DNA of 64,000 bases from Amycolatopsis granulosa (GCF_011758745.1 NZ_JAANOV010000001.1:2108001-2172000), one strand, 5' to 3'. Shown: positions 34,751 to 42,502, numbered from the stretch's first letter. Numbers and translations are program-made. Notes: generated by a model from the letters alone, not told the origin.

Positions 34751-36130
34751 TCACACCGCTACGGATTGGCTCGCGGACACGCGGTTGCGGCGTGCCCATT
34801 CGCGCAGTTCGGCGACCTCGGGACGCCGGAAGGCCCTGGCGAGCCGGATGAGCGGCCGGTCCTCGGCGATCTGGGCCTTCAGGGAAAGCGGCTCCGCCGC
34901 GATGTCCGGCATGTCGTCGTACATCTCGATACCCCCAGGGGTGATCTTCACCAAGATCGTTGCTTTGTGTGGTGTGACCTCGGTGGCGTGCGCAAGCAGC
35001 TGACGTACTCGTTTGGCGCGTTGCGCGGGCGAGTCCGCCCGGCAGACGTCGTCGAAGGCGTCGAGTGCCGACGCGAGCTCCGCCGCTTTGACCAGTGCCT
35101 CGGTCTTCGCGCGGGACCGCCCGCCGGCCGCGGCCCGTGCCCGTTCCGCGATGCCGGGGTGCACGTAGGGCGCCAAGCCGATCCGGACGTCCTGGATCTC
35201 CCCGGTGATCCAGGTGCGCTGGACAGCGCGATCGTCGTCGTCGCAGTGGAGGAGGAGCTCGGCGGGCAGTGCGTCGTGCAGGGGGGCCATCGCTCGGACG
35301 GACCACCATGCCCATCCGAGCAGGAGCCGCTCCATCACCGCGGGCGTCCACATCAGCCAGGTCGCCCCGAGGACCATGGGCGCGAAGGTGGCCGCCGAGA
35401 GGATCTCGCTGATCGTGTTGTCCAGCACGGTCCCGCCGTGCCGATCGCCCCACGCCCGCGCGATCTGCCACGCGGACAGGACGAGGGCGAACACGCCTCC
35501 GGTGATCTCCAGCCAGATGCTGGTCGCGACTCGCCGCGGCGGATTCTCCCGGCGGAGGTACCTGCTGCAGATGACGAGGAACTCGGCGGCGCCGACGGCG
35601 ATGTAGAGGGTGTAGATGGTCTGGATCCACACAACGCGCGGCTCTCCGCCGTAGTCCGGGAAGACGGGGACGCCGGGCGGGGTGTGCAGGCCGATCGCCA
35701 ACACGATCATGGCGATCGTGCCGCCCAGAAGCGTCAGCGCACGTCGGACCGTGGGCCGGCGCCCGCTGGTGGCTTTCTCGTCCAGTGTGCTGGACAGCAT
35801 CGACAGCACGGAGAAGGTAGCGATGGTGGGCAGGAGGCAGCCCAGGAGGTACGCGACCTTCGGCGGCAGCCCGGCTTGCACGATCGCATGGTTGGTGACC
35901 GGGTCGTAGAAGAGCGCGCCAAGGCCGCCGGTGATGAAGACCGCGCACAAGAAGCTGAACCCGGGATCGCCGGATCGCAATCCGCGTGCCAGCAGGGCGA
36001 CAACTGCCAGCACCGCTGCCACGGCGGCGCCCGTGCCGTACCAACTGCCGATCCGCACGCCCAGTACCAGCACCGCGGCGACCGCCAGCGCGGATACGAC
36101 GGCTACCCCGCTACGACACCAGCTCCGCAC
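34751..36130 (-). CDS. DUF6545/MAB_1171c-like membrane protein
   Basis: A 459-residue protein. The first 260 residues hold about seven hydrophobic helices, beginning right at the N-terminus and including LGGTIAMIVLAIGLH. The remaining 200 residues are a soluble domain with an acidic start (LLLHCDDDD) and helical regions. The layout matches the family called MAB_1171c putative transporters (DUF6545). No transport motif is evident; a membrane sensor or a carrier are both possible. It sits between an ImmA/IrrE-type gene and a P450 gene with gaps of 1 and 7 bases. Confidence 0.7.
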   Translation of the reverse strand: MRSWCRSGVAVVSALAVAAVLVLGVRIGSWYGTGAAVAAVLAVVALLARGLRSGDPGFSFLCAVFITGGLGALFYDPVTNHAIVQAGLPPKVAYLLGCLLPTIATFSVLSMLSSTLDEKATSGRRPTVRRALTLLGGTIAMIVLAIGLHTPPGVPVFPDYGGEPRVVWIQTIYTLYIAVGAAEFLVICSRYLRRENPPRRVATSIWLEITGGVFALVLSAWQIARAWGDRHGGTVLDNTISEILSAATFAPMVLGATWLMWTPAVMERLLLGWAWWSVRAMAPLHDALPAELLLHCDDDDRAVQRTWITGEIQDVRIGLAPYVHPGIAERARAAAGGRSRAKTEALVKAAELASALDAFDDVCRADSPAQRAKRVRQLLAHATEVTPHKATILVKITPGGIEMYDDMPDIAAEPLSLKAQIAEDRPLIRLARAFRRPEVAELREWARRNRVSASQSVAV

Positions 36131-36131
36131 G

Positions 36132-36851
36132 TCATCCTCGCCGACCGCGCCGGCTGGTGCTCCCGAACAGCGACTCCGCCGCGGTGCGGGGTTTCCACCG
36201 CCTCATCGCGTGAGCCACGTCGGTCGTGTAGTGCTCCAGCAGCCGCGCCGACGCTTCGACCTGCTGTTCGGTTGCCGTGTCGTAGACGTCCCGGCCCAGG
36301 ATGGCGAACGGTTCTCTGCCACGCACGATGCCGAGGAGTTCCTCGTCGTCGTCCACCAGGCCAGGCGCCACCCGATGCCAGAACTCGCGCCGCTCCGCGT
36401 CGGCCTCCTCCTCGATGCGCGCGGCCCGGTCATCCCGGTCCCCCTCATCCGGGTTCGGGGTTGCGACTGGGCCGGCGGCACCACCGGCGCCGAGTTCCCG
36501 GTAGTGGAAGTACTCGTGCCACCAGACCCGTCGGCCGACGGCACGACCTCCGCGTTCGGGGACCCGGTCGCAGACCACCACCAAGTCGCACTCGTCGTAC
36601 TGCACGGTGAGGCCGCAGGTCACGCTGCCGATCGGGCCTCGAGCGAAGTAGATGGTGCGGGCCCGGCGCTGCGACTCGAGCCAGAACAGGTCCTGGGGCC
36701 GCAGGGGGCCGTCAAAGCGCTGCTCATGCAGCTCGATGACAGACATGGCCGCCGCCTTGGCGGCCTCGAGCACCGCGGGTTTCACCCGGCGGAGGAAAGG
36801 GTCCGAGGACACCAACCGATCGCTGCCCGCGGGTTCGACGGTAGCGGACAC
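36132..36851 (-). CDS. ImmA/IrrE-type metallopeptidase
   Basis: A 239-residue soluble protein with the zinc motif HEYFH (residues 112-116) and, about 40 residues later, a glutamate-rich third-ligand helix (RIEEEADAERREFW). This HExxH plus EEEAD pattern is that of ImmA/IrrE peptidases, which cleave or antagonise a partner XRE-family repressor. The partner gene is directly upstream, three bases away. The prediction is proteolytic control of the XRE-like protein; the inducing signal is unknown. Confidence 0.75.
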   Translation of the reverse strand: MSATVEPAGSDRLVSSDPFLRRVKPAVLEAAKAAAMSVIELHEQRFDGPLRPQDLFWLESQRRARTIYFARGPIGSVTCGLTVQYDECDLVVVCDRVPERGGRAVGRRVWWHEYFHYRELGAGGAAGPVATPNPDEGDRDDRAARIEEEADAERREFWHRVAPGLVDDDEELLGIVRGREPFAILGRDVYDTATEQQVEASARLLEHYTTDVAHAMRRWKPRTAAESLFGSTSRRGRRG

Positions 36852-36854
36852 GTT

Positions 36855-37661
36855 TCAGTCACCCCCCTGGTAACGCGGCGCGAGGAACTGCGGTCCGGCC
36901 GGCGACGAGGGCGATGACGCACCTCGCGCCCGCTCCAGCTCCACGACCACTTGAATGAGACCCGCGAGGTCCAGGTGCTCGGCTTGCCTGGCTGCCACCG
37001 GCAGACCGTCGAGGCGCCAGCGCAGCTCCAGGAAGTGGCCAACCTCGGCCTCGTCGAACTCGGTCTCGCGACGGAACAACTTGAGCGTCGCGTGGAAGAA
37101 CTGCGCGATGGCGTCGAACGCCTCCGCGCTGATCAGGCGGAGCGGGTGCCGTCTTCCGCCAAGGAAGTTCTCCACGTCGGAGACGGTCCACTGTTCGCCG
37201 GTCTTGTGGCTGAGGTGGGCGGCCAGCTCCGGCACGGTGTAACCACCGCCGCCGGGCCGGGACCGGCCGGCGAACATCCGGACGACGAAGTTGAGGCGGC
37301 TGACCAGCTCGTCGAAGCCCGCGGGATCATTGATCTCCAGCGTGAGCTCGACGATCCGCGTGACCACCTCGTCTCCAGGCCATGGACGCAGCTGGTTGAG
37401 CAGGTGATCACCGATGCCGAAGTACAGGGCCATGGCGCCGATGCCCCTGCTCCCGGGGTTGTCGATCTCCCCTTTGAGCAGCTTGCTGACCTGGGCCTCG
37501 GTCCACTGGCCGGCGTGCTGCTGAACGAACTCCGCGCAGTTGCGCTGGTTGAACGCCTTCCCGTCGATCGGCCGCGTCCGTCCGCGGTACCGGGCGAAGA
37601 AGAACTTCGCCCGTTCCGCGGTCGAGAGAGTTGGGTGATCCTCTGACAATCGACACCCCAC
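36855..37661 (-). CDS. XRE-like regulator with two HTH-like segments
   Basis: A 268-residue protein. The N-terminal third (FNQRNCAEFVQQHAGQWTE then VSKLLKGEIDNPG) looks like a Cro/C1-type helix-turn-helix. A second similar segment follows around residue 145 (YTVPELAAHLSHKTGEQWT then VENFLGGRRHP). The GTG at 37661 or an internal TTG could start it. As the first gene of a run with an ImmA/IrrE-type protease, it is the likely repressor of the cassette. The 37735-37760 region upstream carries an imperfect dyad. Confidence 0.7.
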   Translation of the reverse strand: MGCRLSEDHPTLSTAERAKFFFARYRGRTRPIDGKAFNQRNCAEFVQQHAGQWTEAQVSKLLKGEIDNPGSRGIGAMALYFGIGDHLLNQLRPWPGDEVVTRIVELTLEINDPAGFDELVSRLNFVVRMFAGRSRPGGGGYTVPELAAHLSHKTGEQWTVSDVENFLGGRRHPLRLISAEAFDAIAQFFHATLKLFRRETEFDEAEVGHFLELRWRLDGLPVAARQAEHLDLAGLIQVVVELERARGASSPSSPAGPQFLAPRYQGGD

Positions 37662-37835
37662 TCCGCGGCCCTACCCCGCGACACGATCATCCCGAGGTTG
37701 CAGCCTGGTTGAGTTCGCTGACCGGAACCAGTGTTGAGCTTAACCCTAACACAATTCAAGAGGAAGTAGGCCAGTACGCGCGTCCCGTGCTCGTGAGGAC
37801 GAACCGGCCAGAGGGAGTCGAGCTGGGGCCACGAT
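37662..37835. promoter_or_regulatory. Promoter region of the XRE cassette
   Basis: A locally AT-richer region. At 37731-37752 there is an imperfect dyad with GTGTT and AACAC arms around GAGCTTAAC. The CTTAAC element recurs at 38103 and 38218, so it could be a regulator's half-site. No gene is seen. Confidence 0.35.
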
Positions 37836-38096
37836 ATGGACACGCGCCGTCGCGGACAGGGGATCCGGTGCGCCGAGGGGAACCGATGTGGCGCGATGTC
37901 GCCGCGGTCCGCGCCCTGGGCACGGATGCGCGGCATGCCGACCAGGGTGGTCTGACGGCAGCGACGCGGCGGTCCGGACATGCCGCGTGGTGGAGCGTGG
38001 GAGAGATCGGCGCGGGGCTCGCCGTGGCGGTCGCGGTGACGCACCGCCGTGGCCTGCGTTCCTCATACTGGCCGGACTCGCCGCAGCCCCGGTCCT
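37836..38096 (+). pseudogene. Deleted copy of the ubiA-like gene start
   Basis: This stretch matches the promoter and 5' half of the prenyltransferase gene at 25441-26343 in inverted orientation, with roughly nine in ten bases identical by eye. It begins in the upstream leader (GGACACGCGCCGTCGCGG), includes the ribosome site and start (MWRDVAAV), then skips to TDARHADQGGLTAA, continues to IGAGLAVAVAV and skips again to the segment GCCGTGGCCTGCGT of the original. Two internal deletions make it non-functional. It lies at the edge of the XRE/P450 block. Confidence 0.88.
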
Positions 38097-38120
38097 CGGA
38101 CCTTAACTGAACAACAAGTA

Positions 38121-38161
38121 GTGACGTCAACTCGAGGTTGACGTCACGATCGACGTCGATC
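38121..38161. repeat. Large dyad and adjoining 14-bp palindrome
   Basis: Perfect arms GTGACGTCAAC and GTTGACGTCAC with spacer TCGAG occupy 38121-38147. A perfect palindrome GATCGACGTCGATC follows at 38148-38161. Both contain GACGTC. They lie 28 bases before a strong promoter-like site, so they may be operators; an end of a lost mobile element is another possibility. Confidence 0.6.
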
Positions 38162-38188
38162 TCCGACCGGTGAATACTTGCGTTTCGG

Positions 38189-38216
38189 TTGACTTTGCCG
38201 GGAGTCACTGTATAGA
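38189..38216 (+). promoter_or_regulatory. Strong sigma-70-like promoter
   Basis: TTGACT and TATAGA separated by 16 bases, the best consensus match I saw in the window, reading rightward toward the 38333 frame. A CTTAAC element overlaps the expected transcription start. Confidence 0.65.
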
Positions 38217-38332
38217 ACTTAACTACAGCACAAGTTGGAGCCCACGATCTGCGCTCCGGCACGACAACACCGGAGGGGCCCCGCGGATAAGCAACCGCGG
38301 CCTTCGTCGCCCAATTCGCGCACATCAGCGCA

Positions 38333-38662
38333 GTGACGAAGCACGGCATACCGGGAAAACCGACATGTGACCCCCGAACGGGTAAAGCGATGGCGAGAAC
38401 GAGCATGGTGCGGAAGGTGTTTCCCAACGCGCCAGCGGTCGCGGCCGCGATGACCGGTGGCGCTGCGTCGGTGCCTCACTTATCGGATGGCCAGAGGTCG
38501 CCGGAACGATGGCCGGTACAGGCACCGGCGAGGGAGCCGTGCCCGGAGGTCGTGTCTGATTCCGGCCAGGCGAAGGTGATGCTGATCGAGCTGAACCGTG
38601 AGTTCAACATGATCGAGAAGGTCCTCCAAGCCAGGTGGCCGGAATCTTGCGCACGCGCTTGA
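38333..38662 (+). CDS. Unrecognised small protein after strong promoter
   Basis: A 109-residue frame from GTG 38333 (ATG 38390 gives 90 residues). The N-terminal half is Ala/Pro-rich, the C-terminal 35 residues form a plausible helix (KVMLIELNREFNMIEKVLQ). It contains a TTA leucine codon, rare in such genomes and often linked to bldA-dependent timing. No ribosome site is convincing. I do not recognise a family. The promoter 120 bases upstream is the main support. Confidence 0.35.
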   Translation: MTKHGIPGKPTCDPRTGKAMARTSMVRKVFPNAPAVAAAMTGGAASVPHLSDGQRSPERWPVQAPAREPCPEVVSDSGQAKVMLIELNREFNMIEKVLQARWPESCARA

Positions 38663-38762
38663 CCAATGCACCCCGGCCTTGATGGCAGCGCTCGCAGACC
38701 GGGCCGGCAGCGGCAGACACCTTGGTTGTAACTGGCATGACACCACGTGAAGGGCGACAGTC

Positions 38763-39443
38763 GTGGTCCTTGATCTCCCGGCGAACCCGCTCTCGATTGA
38801 GCTGACATTGAGCCACCGACGGTTCTGGTGGCAGATTGACGACGAAGACGAGCAACCGGAGCAGTGGGATGCCTCCGCCGACGTCTCCTACCTCGAGCTC
38901 TGCCCCGATGACCTCCAGCATGTCGGAGACATCTCATTCGTGATCGCGGACCTCGCCCGGAAACGGAATCTACTGGACGCCGTCGTGCTGGGCGAGTGGG
39001 CGTTGGATTTCATCGCCGAAGCTGTCGTCGACCCGGACCAGGGCAAGCTGCACGCCGAGCTGGACGACATCATCAGCAAAGGCGCCCCGCGCATGCTCAT
39101 CGTCCGCTCGATCGGTGTCGAGAAGCCCTGGCGCGGCCACGGGCTCGGCGCGGCGCTGACCGCGAGCGCGTTACGCATCATGGCTCCGAACGCCCGGCTG
39201 GCGGTGTGCCGGGTGTCCCCACTGGACTTTCGCGGTGCCGGCACGGATGCCGCCGAAACCGCCGCCTTTCGTGCCGGCGCGATGCTGGAGCGAATCGGGT
39301 TCCACCGCTGGCGCGGCGTGCACATCATCGACCTTCGCAACCCCAGCCTTGTGGAGGTGCGTATGGACATGCTCGACCAGTGGTGGCCCGAGCACTGCGC
39401 CGACGAAGGAGAGGATTCGCCGTGCAATCACACGGCGACCTGA
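38763..39443 (+). CDS. GNAT-like N-acetyltransferase
   Basis: A 226-residue protein. The segment LIVRSIGVEKPWRGHGLGAALTA carries the acetyl-CoA pyrophosphate loop (R-G-x-G-L/G) of GNAT enzymes, preceded by a long acidic N-terminal region (IDDEDEQPEQWDA). The start is GTG 38763 after AAGGG. A TTA leucine codon occurs in TASALRIM. The acceptor is unknown. It follows the 38333 frame on the same strand. Confidence 0.65.
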   Translation: MVLDLPANPLSIELTLSHRRFWWQIDDEDEQPEQWDASADVSYLELCPDDLQHVGDISFVIADLARKRNLLDAVVLGEWALDFIAEAVVDPDQGKLHAELDDIISKGAPRMLIVRSIGVEKPWRGHGLGAALTASALRIMAPNARLAVCRVSPLDFRGAGTDAAETAAFRAGAMLERIGFHRWRGVHIIDLRNPSLVEVRMDMLDQWWPEHCADEGEDSPCNHTAT

Positions 39444-39550
39444 GGGAGAGGAACGGCGGACCAGAGCCGGCGCAGGCGAACGACCCAATTTCCCGCACCG
39501 TGAATCTCGTTGGTGGCGAAGCCGGCCTCCGCGGACAGGGGTCGCACTGA
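39422..39550 (+). CDS. Possible 42-residue protein overlapping the GNAT stop
   Basis: A short frame from GTG 39422, which overlaps the last 22 bases of the GNAT gene. An AAGGAGAGGA stretch lies upstream. The C-terminus is GEAGLRGQGSH. It could be a translationally coupled small protein; no family is recognised. Confidence 0.25.
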   Translation: MQSHGDLRERNGGPEPAQANDPISRTVNLVGGEAGLRGQGSH

Positions 39551-39594
39551 CGTGGGATCGCGCCGCCCGACCTGGCCCTCCTCGACCGGTGACC

Positions 39595-39762
39595 ATGAAC
39601 GGGTCAGCCCGCCTCAAGCTTCCCGGAGAAGCGCCTGGGACCACTTCGGACGAGGGCGACTCATTCAAATGGCTGGTCCGGTACGCAAACGGCAAACTGC
39701 GTATGGAGTGGGCGCCCACGCCACTGACCACGGAAACCTATACCGGCGTCGAGACCATCTGA
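39595..39762 (+). CDS. Possible 55-residue protein
   Basis: A short frame from ATG 39595 with an ordinary amino-acid mix (KWLVRYANGKLRMEW). No good ribosome site and no family match. The stretch 39551-39779 otherwise holds nothing I can name apart from the region just upstream of the TetR start. Confidence 0.2.
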   Translation: MNGSARLKLPGEAPGTTSDEGDSFKWLVRYANGKLRMEWAPTPLTTETYTGVETI

Positions 39763-39779
39763 ACGAATTTCGTCGCGAC

Positions 39780-40478
39780 ATGTCTCCTCGATCTGCCTCA
39801 CGGACCTGGCCGAAGGGCATCACCAGAGAGGCGATCATCTCCGCCGCCATGGAGCTCACGAGCGACAAGGGCCTGGAAGCGTGGACAGTACGAGACCTCG
39901 CGAAAGCCCTCGGCGTCTACCCCGCAGTCATCCACCACCACATGGGCAACCGCGAAACGGTTGTCACCGCCGTCCTCGACCGCGTCCTCGCGAAGTACCA
40001 GCTCCCCGGCGAAAACCTGCCGTGGCAGGACTGGTGGCGGAGACTTCTCACCAACATGCGCGAAGTCTTCATCCAGTTCCCCGGATCAGCCCGGCGCATC
40101 GCAATCAACGGCCCTTCTCGGGGGCCCGATGACCTGATGGTGGACCGTGCGATGAGAACGCTTTGGGACGCAGGATTCGAACGGGACGAGGCGGCGGTCG
40201 TGTGCCGAATACTCGTCATCCAAGCCTGTCTGTTCATCTCGCTCGAAGACGACCGGCGCTGCACGGGCAAGACCAAGGACCACGTCTCGGACGCCGAAGG
40301 CGGGTGGTCGCCGACGCCGGTTCCCCCGGCCGGAGTGAATCCGGCCGAGACCGCGAAGGACCATGTCGAAGATCCAGAGAAGAATCCCGACCACTCCGGC
40401 GACCTGTTCGACTACGCCATTGGCCGCATGCTCGACGGCGTCGAGATGCGCCTCAAGGAGATCCGCCGGGGGTCCTGA
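39780..40478 (+). CDS. TetR family regulator
   Basis: A 232-residue TetR-type regulator with the helix-turn-helix LTSDKGLEAWTVRDLAKALG followed by VYPAVIHHHMGNRE around residues 15-65. The C-terminal half resembles TetR_C domains of tetracycline-type repressors and has an unusual acidic insert (SDAEGGWSPTPVPPAG). ATG 39780 is chosen as the first residue near the DNA-binding domain. No obvious target is divergent; it may act on genes in this accessory block. Confidence 0.78.
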   Translation: MSPRSASRTWPKGITREAIISAAMELTSDKGLEAWTVRDLAKALGVYPAVIHHHMGNRETVVTAVLDRVLAKYQLPGENLPWQDWWRRLLTNMREVFIQFPGSARRIAINGPSRGPDDLMVDRAMRTLWDAGFERDEAAVVCRILVIQACLFISLEDDRRCTGKTKDHVSDAEGGWSPTPVPPAGVNPAETAKDHVEDPEKNPDHSGDLFDYAIGRMLDGVEMRLKEIRRGS

Positions 40479-40668
40479 CCGCCGCCCACGTCGTGGTCTC
40501 GGTGGGCTGTGGCGAGTCCTGCCCGATCCTGCCCGGACGCCGCTTCGACGACTGGCCATCGACGACCCCGCCGGCCGGCCCGGCGAACGAGTCCGCGCGA
40601 TCCGCGACAAGATCGGCAGGCGGGCGCGCAAGCTGATCGCGGAACTCCTCCCCCGAGTGCCCGACTAG
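40479..40668 (+). pseudogene. Truncated and frameshifted arsenate reductase (arsC) tail
   Basis: The sequence reads VVVSVGCGESCPILPGRRFDDW and, after a one-base shift, continues with DDPAGRPGERVRAIRDKIGRR to a stop at 40668. Together these are the C-terminal third of a low-molecular-weight phosphatase-type arsenate reductase (mycothiol-linked in actinobacteria). The N-terminal catalytic loop is missing. It abuts the TetR gene and converges on the ArsR-ArsN gene, so it is a relic of a larger ars operon. Confidence 0.8.
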
Positions 40669-41504
40669 ATCGCGGGTGACCGGCGCTCGAGGAGTACGGT
40701 GTCGTGCCACACGCCGTCGCGCTGGGCGATGCGCTCGCGGATGCCGACCGTGCGGTAACCCGCCTGGTGATGCAGGGCGAGGCCGGCCCGGTTCTCGGTG
40801 AAGATGGCCGTTTGCAACATCCACAACCCGGCCGCGTCGGCGGCCGTCACCTGCTGGCGCAGCAACGCCTTGCCCACCCCCCGACCGCGGTGTCCGTCGC
40901 CGACGTAGACGGACGTTTCCGCGACCCCGGCGTAACAGTCCCGAGTGGACACCGGCGTGGCAGCCGTCCACCCGACCACTTGCCCGTCCAGTTCGGCCAC
41001 CCAGCGATGCCCGGGCAGCCATTTCGCGTCCAGCGCCGCCTTGCTGGGCACCGTGGTCTCGAACGTGGCGATCCCGGTCGCGATGCCCTCGCCGTAGACG
41101 CGCCGCACCGCCGGCCAATCCGCGGCTTCCAGCTCGCGAACCGTCACCTCGGCCGGCACGTCATCCGGGCAGCAGGGGCGCGGCGCGAGCAGGCCCATCA
41201 CCGCATCGGCAGCGTGCGGCAGCCCGACACAACACGCCTGGTTGACCGTGACGATCGTGGCCGTACCTTCCTTGCGCAGCAGCACGAACCCGACGTCGGC
41301 CAGCTTGCGCACGTGGTGCGAGCAGGTCGACTGGCTGACTCCCACGATCTCGGCGAGCGACCCGATCGTGATCCCGGGCGGGCTGGTCGCGACCGCGTGC
41401 AGCAGCCGTACCCGCACCGGCTCGGCCAGACACGCGAACCACTCCGCGTAGGTCGCCGCCTCGCTCGCGGGCAACACCTGGGCTTGGGCCAATGGGATCA
41501 CCAT
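40665..41504 (-). CDS. ArsR repressor fused to ArsN-type acetyltransferase
   Basis: A 279-residue fusion. Residues 1 to about 115 are an ArsR winged helix (RLLHAVATSPPGITIGSLAEIVGVSQSTCSHHVRKL). Residues about 120-279 are a GNAT domain of the phosphinothricin/arsinothricin acetyltransferase type (GIATGIATFETTVPSK, GRGVGKALLRQQV, ENRAGLALHHQAGYR). Paired cysteines (QACCVG and RPCCPDD) between the domains could bind As(III). It is divergent from arsM, and long repeats lie between them. Expected roles: repression relieved by arsenic, and N-acetylation of arsinothricin or a similar amine. Confidence 0.87.
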   Translation of the reverse strand: MVIPLAQAQVLPASEAATYAEWFACLAEPVRVRLLHAVATSPPGITIGSLAEIVGVSQSTCSHHVRKLADVGFVLLRKEGTATIVTVNQACCVGLPHAADAVMGLLAPRPCCPDDVPAEVTVRELEAADWPAVRRVYGEGIATGIATFETTVPSKAALDAKWLPGHRWVAELDGQVVGWTAATPVSTRDCYAGVAETSVYVGDGHRGRGVGKALLRQQVTAADAAGLWMLQTAIFTENRAGLALHHQAGYRTVGIRERIAQRDGVWHDTVLLERRSPAI

Positions 41505-41561
41505 GCCCCCACTATATCGACGCGCATCGATGGTTGCGTTCATCGACTCCGATCGATACAG

Positions 41562-41595
41562 TGCCCTTTCATCGAAAACCATCGATGAAAGGGCA
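41562..41595. promoter_or_regulatory. 14-bp inverted repeat covering the arsM ribosome binding site
   Basis: Perfect arms TGCCCTTTCATCGA and TCGATGAAAGGGCA with loop AAACCA. The right arm contains AAAGGG, the Shine-Dalgarno site of arsM, whose ATG starts four bases later. It may be an ArsR operator, an RNA hairpin hiding the ribosome site, or both. Further CATCGA half-sites occur at 41525 and 41541. Confidence 0.75.
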
Positions 41596-41598
41596 TCT

Positions 41599-42489
41599 AT
41601 GACCGACACCGACCTGCGCGAAACCGTCCGCGCTCGCTACGCCGCCGCCGCGACCGCGGTCACCAGTGGAGGCACCGGCTGTTGCGGCCCCGCCGCACCC
41701 GACGTCGACGACTCGTTCGGCGCTGCGTCGTACTCGACCGCCGACCGCGACCAGTTGCCCGCCGAGGCCATCGCTGCCTCCCTGGGCTGCGGCAATCCCA
41801 CCGCCGTCGCCGAACTCCGAACCGGCGAGCGCGTGCTGGACCTCGGCTCGGGCGGCGGTATCGACGTGCTGCTCTCGGCACGCAGGGTCGGTCCCACCGG
41901 CAAGGCGTACGGCCTGGACATGACCGACGAGATGCTCTCCCTTGCCCTGGCGAACACCGCCAAGGCCGGCGTCACCAACGTCGAGTTCCTCAAGGGCACC
42001 ATCGAGGCCATCCCGCTGCCTGCCGGCACGATCGACGTGGTGATCTCCAACTGCGTGATCAACCTGTCGGTCGACAAGCCCGCCGTGTTCGCCGAGACCT
42101 ACCGCGTCCTCGTGCCGGGCGGCCGGATCGGCGTGACCGACGTCGTCGCCGACGATCACCTCACGCCTGAGCAGCGCGCCGAACGCGGCGACCACGTCGG
42201 CTGCATCGCCGGGGCACTCACCTTCGCCGAATACCGCGCGGGACTGGAGGCCGCTGGGTTCACCGGCATCCGCGTCACCCCGACCCACGCGGTCGCCGAC
42301 GGGATGCACTCCGCGATCATCCACGCCACCAAACCCATCAGCCCCGAGCAGACCGGAACCGCCAGCAGTGACAAGGGCGGCGCCTGCTGCGGCGTCAGCG
42401 CCTGCTGCACCTCCGGTGAGAACACAGTCGACCCGACCACCTCCGTCGCGGAGGCCAAGACGGCGGCCGGCTGCGGCTGCCAGTCCTGA
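41599..42489 (+). CDS. arsM: Arsenite methyltransferase
   Basis: A 296-residue SAM-dependent methyltransferase with the ArsM cysteine set: TGCCGP near the start, ISNCVINLS and HVGCIAGAL in the core, and Cys-rich C-terminal tail (GACCGVSACC and CGCQS). The SAM loop is VLDLGSGGGIDVLLSARRVG. It methylates As(III) to volatile or less retained products. ATG 41599 is chosen for the AAAGGG site; an upstream in-frame ATG would place the dyad inside the coding region. Divergent from arsR-arsN. Confidence 0.93.
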   Translation: MTDTDLRETVRARYAAAATAVTSGGTGCCGPAAPDVDDSFGAASYSTADRDQLPAEAIAASLGCGNPTAVAELRTGERVLDLGSGGGIDVLLSARRVGPTGKAYGLDMTDEMLSLALANTAKAGVTNVEFLKGTIEAIPLPAGTIDVVISNCVINLSVDKPAVFAETYRVLVPGGRIGVTDVVADDHLTPEQRAERGDHVGCIAGALTFAEYRAGLEAAGFTGIRVTPTHAVADGMHSAIIHATKPISPEQTGTASSDKGGACCGVSACCTSGENTVDPTTSVAEAKTAAGCGCQS

Positions 42490-42502
42490 TCCGGCGGAAG
42501 GA

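Noticed and set aside
38604-38734. Minus-strand short frame with a CxxC motif
   Set aside because: It is antisense to the end of the 38333 frame, has no ribosome site and no recognisable zinc-finger pattern beyond a single CxxC.
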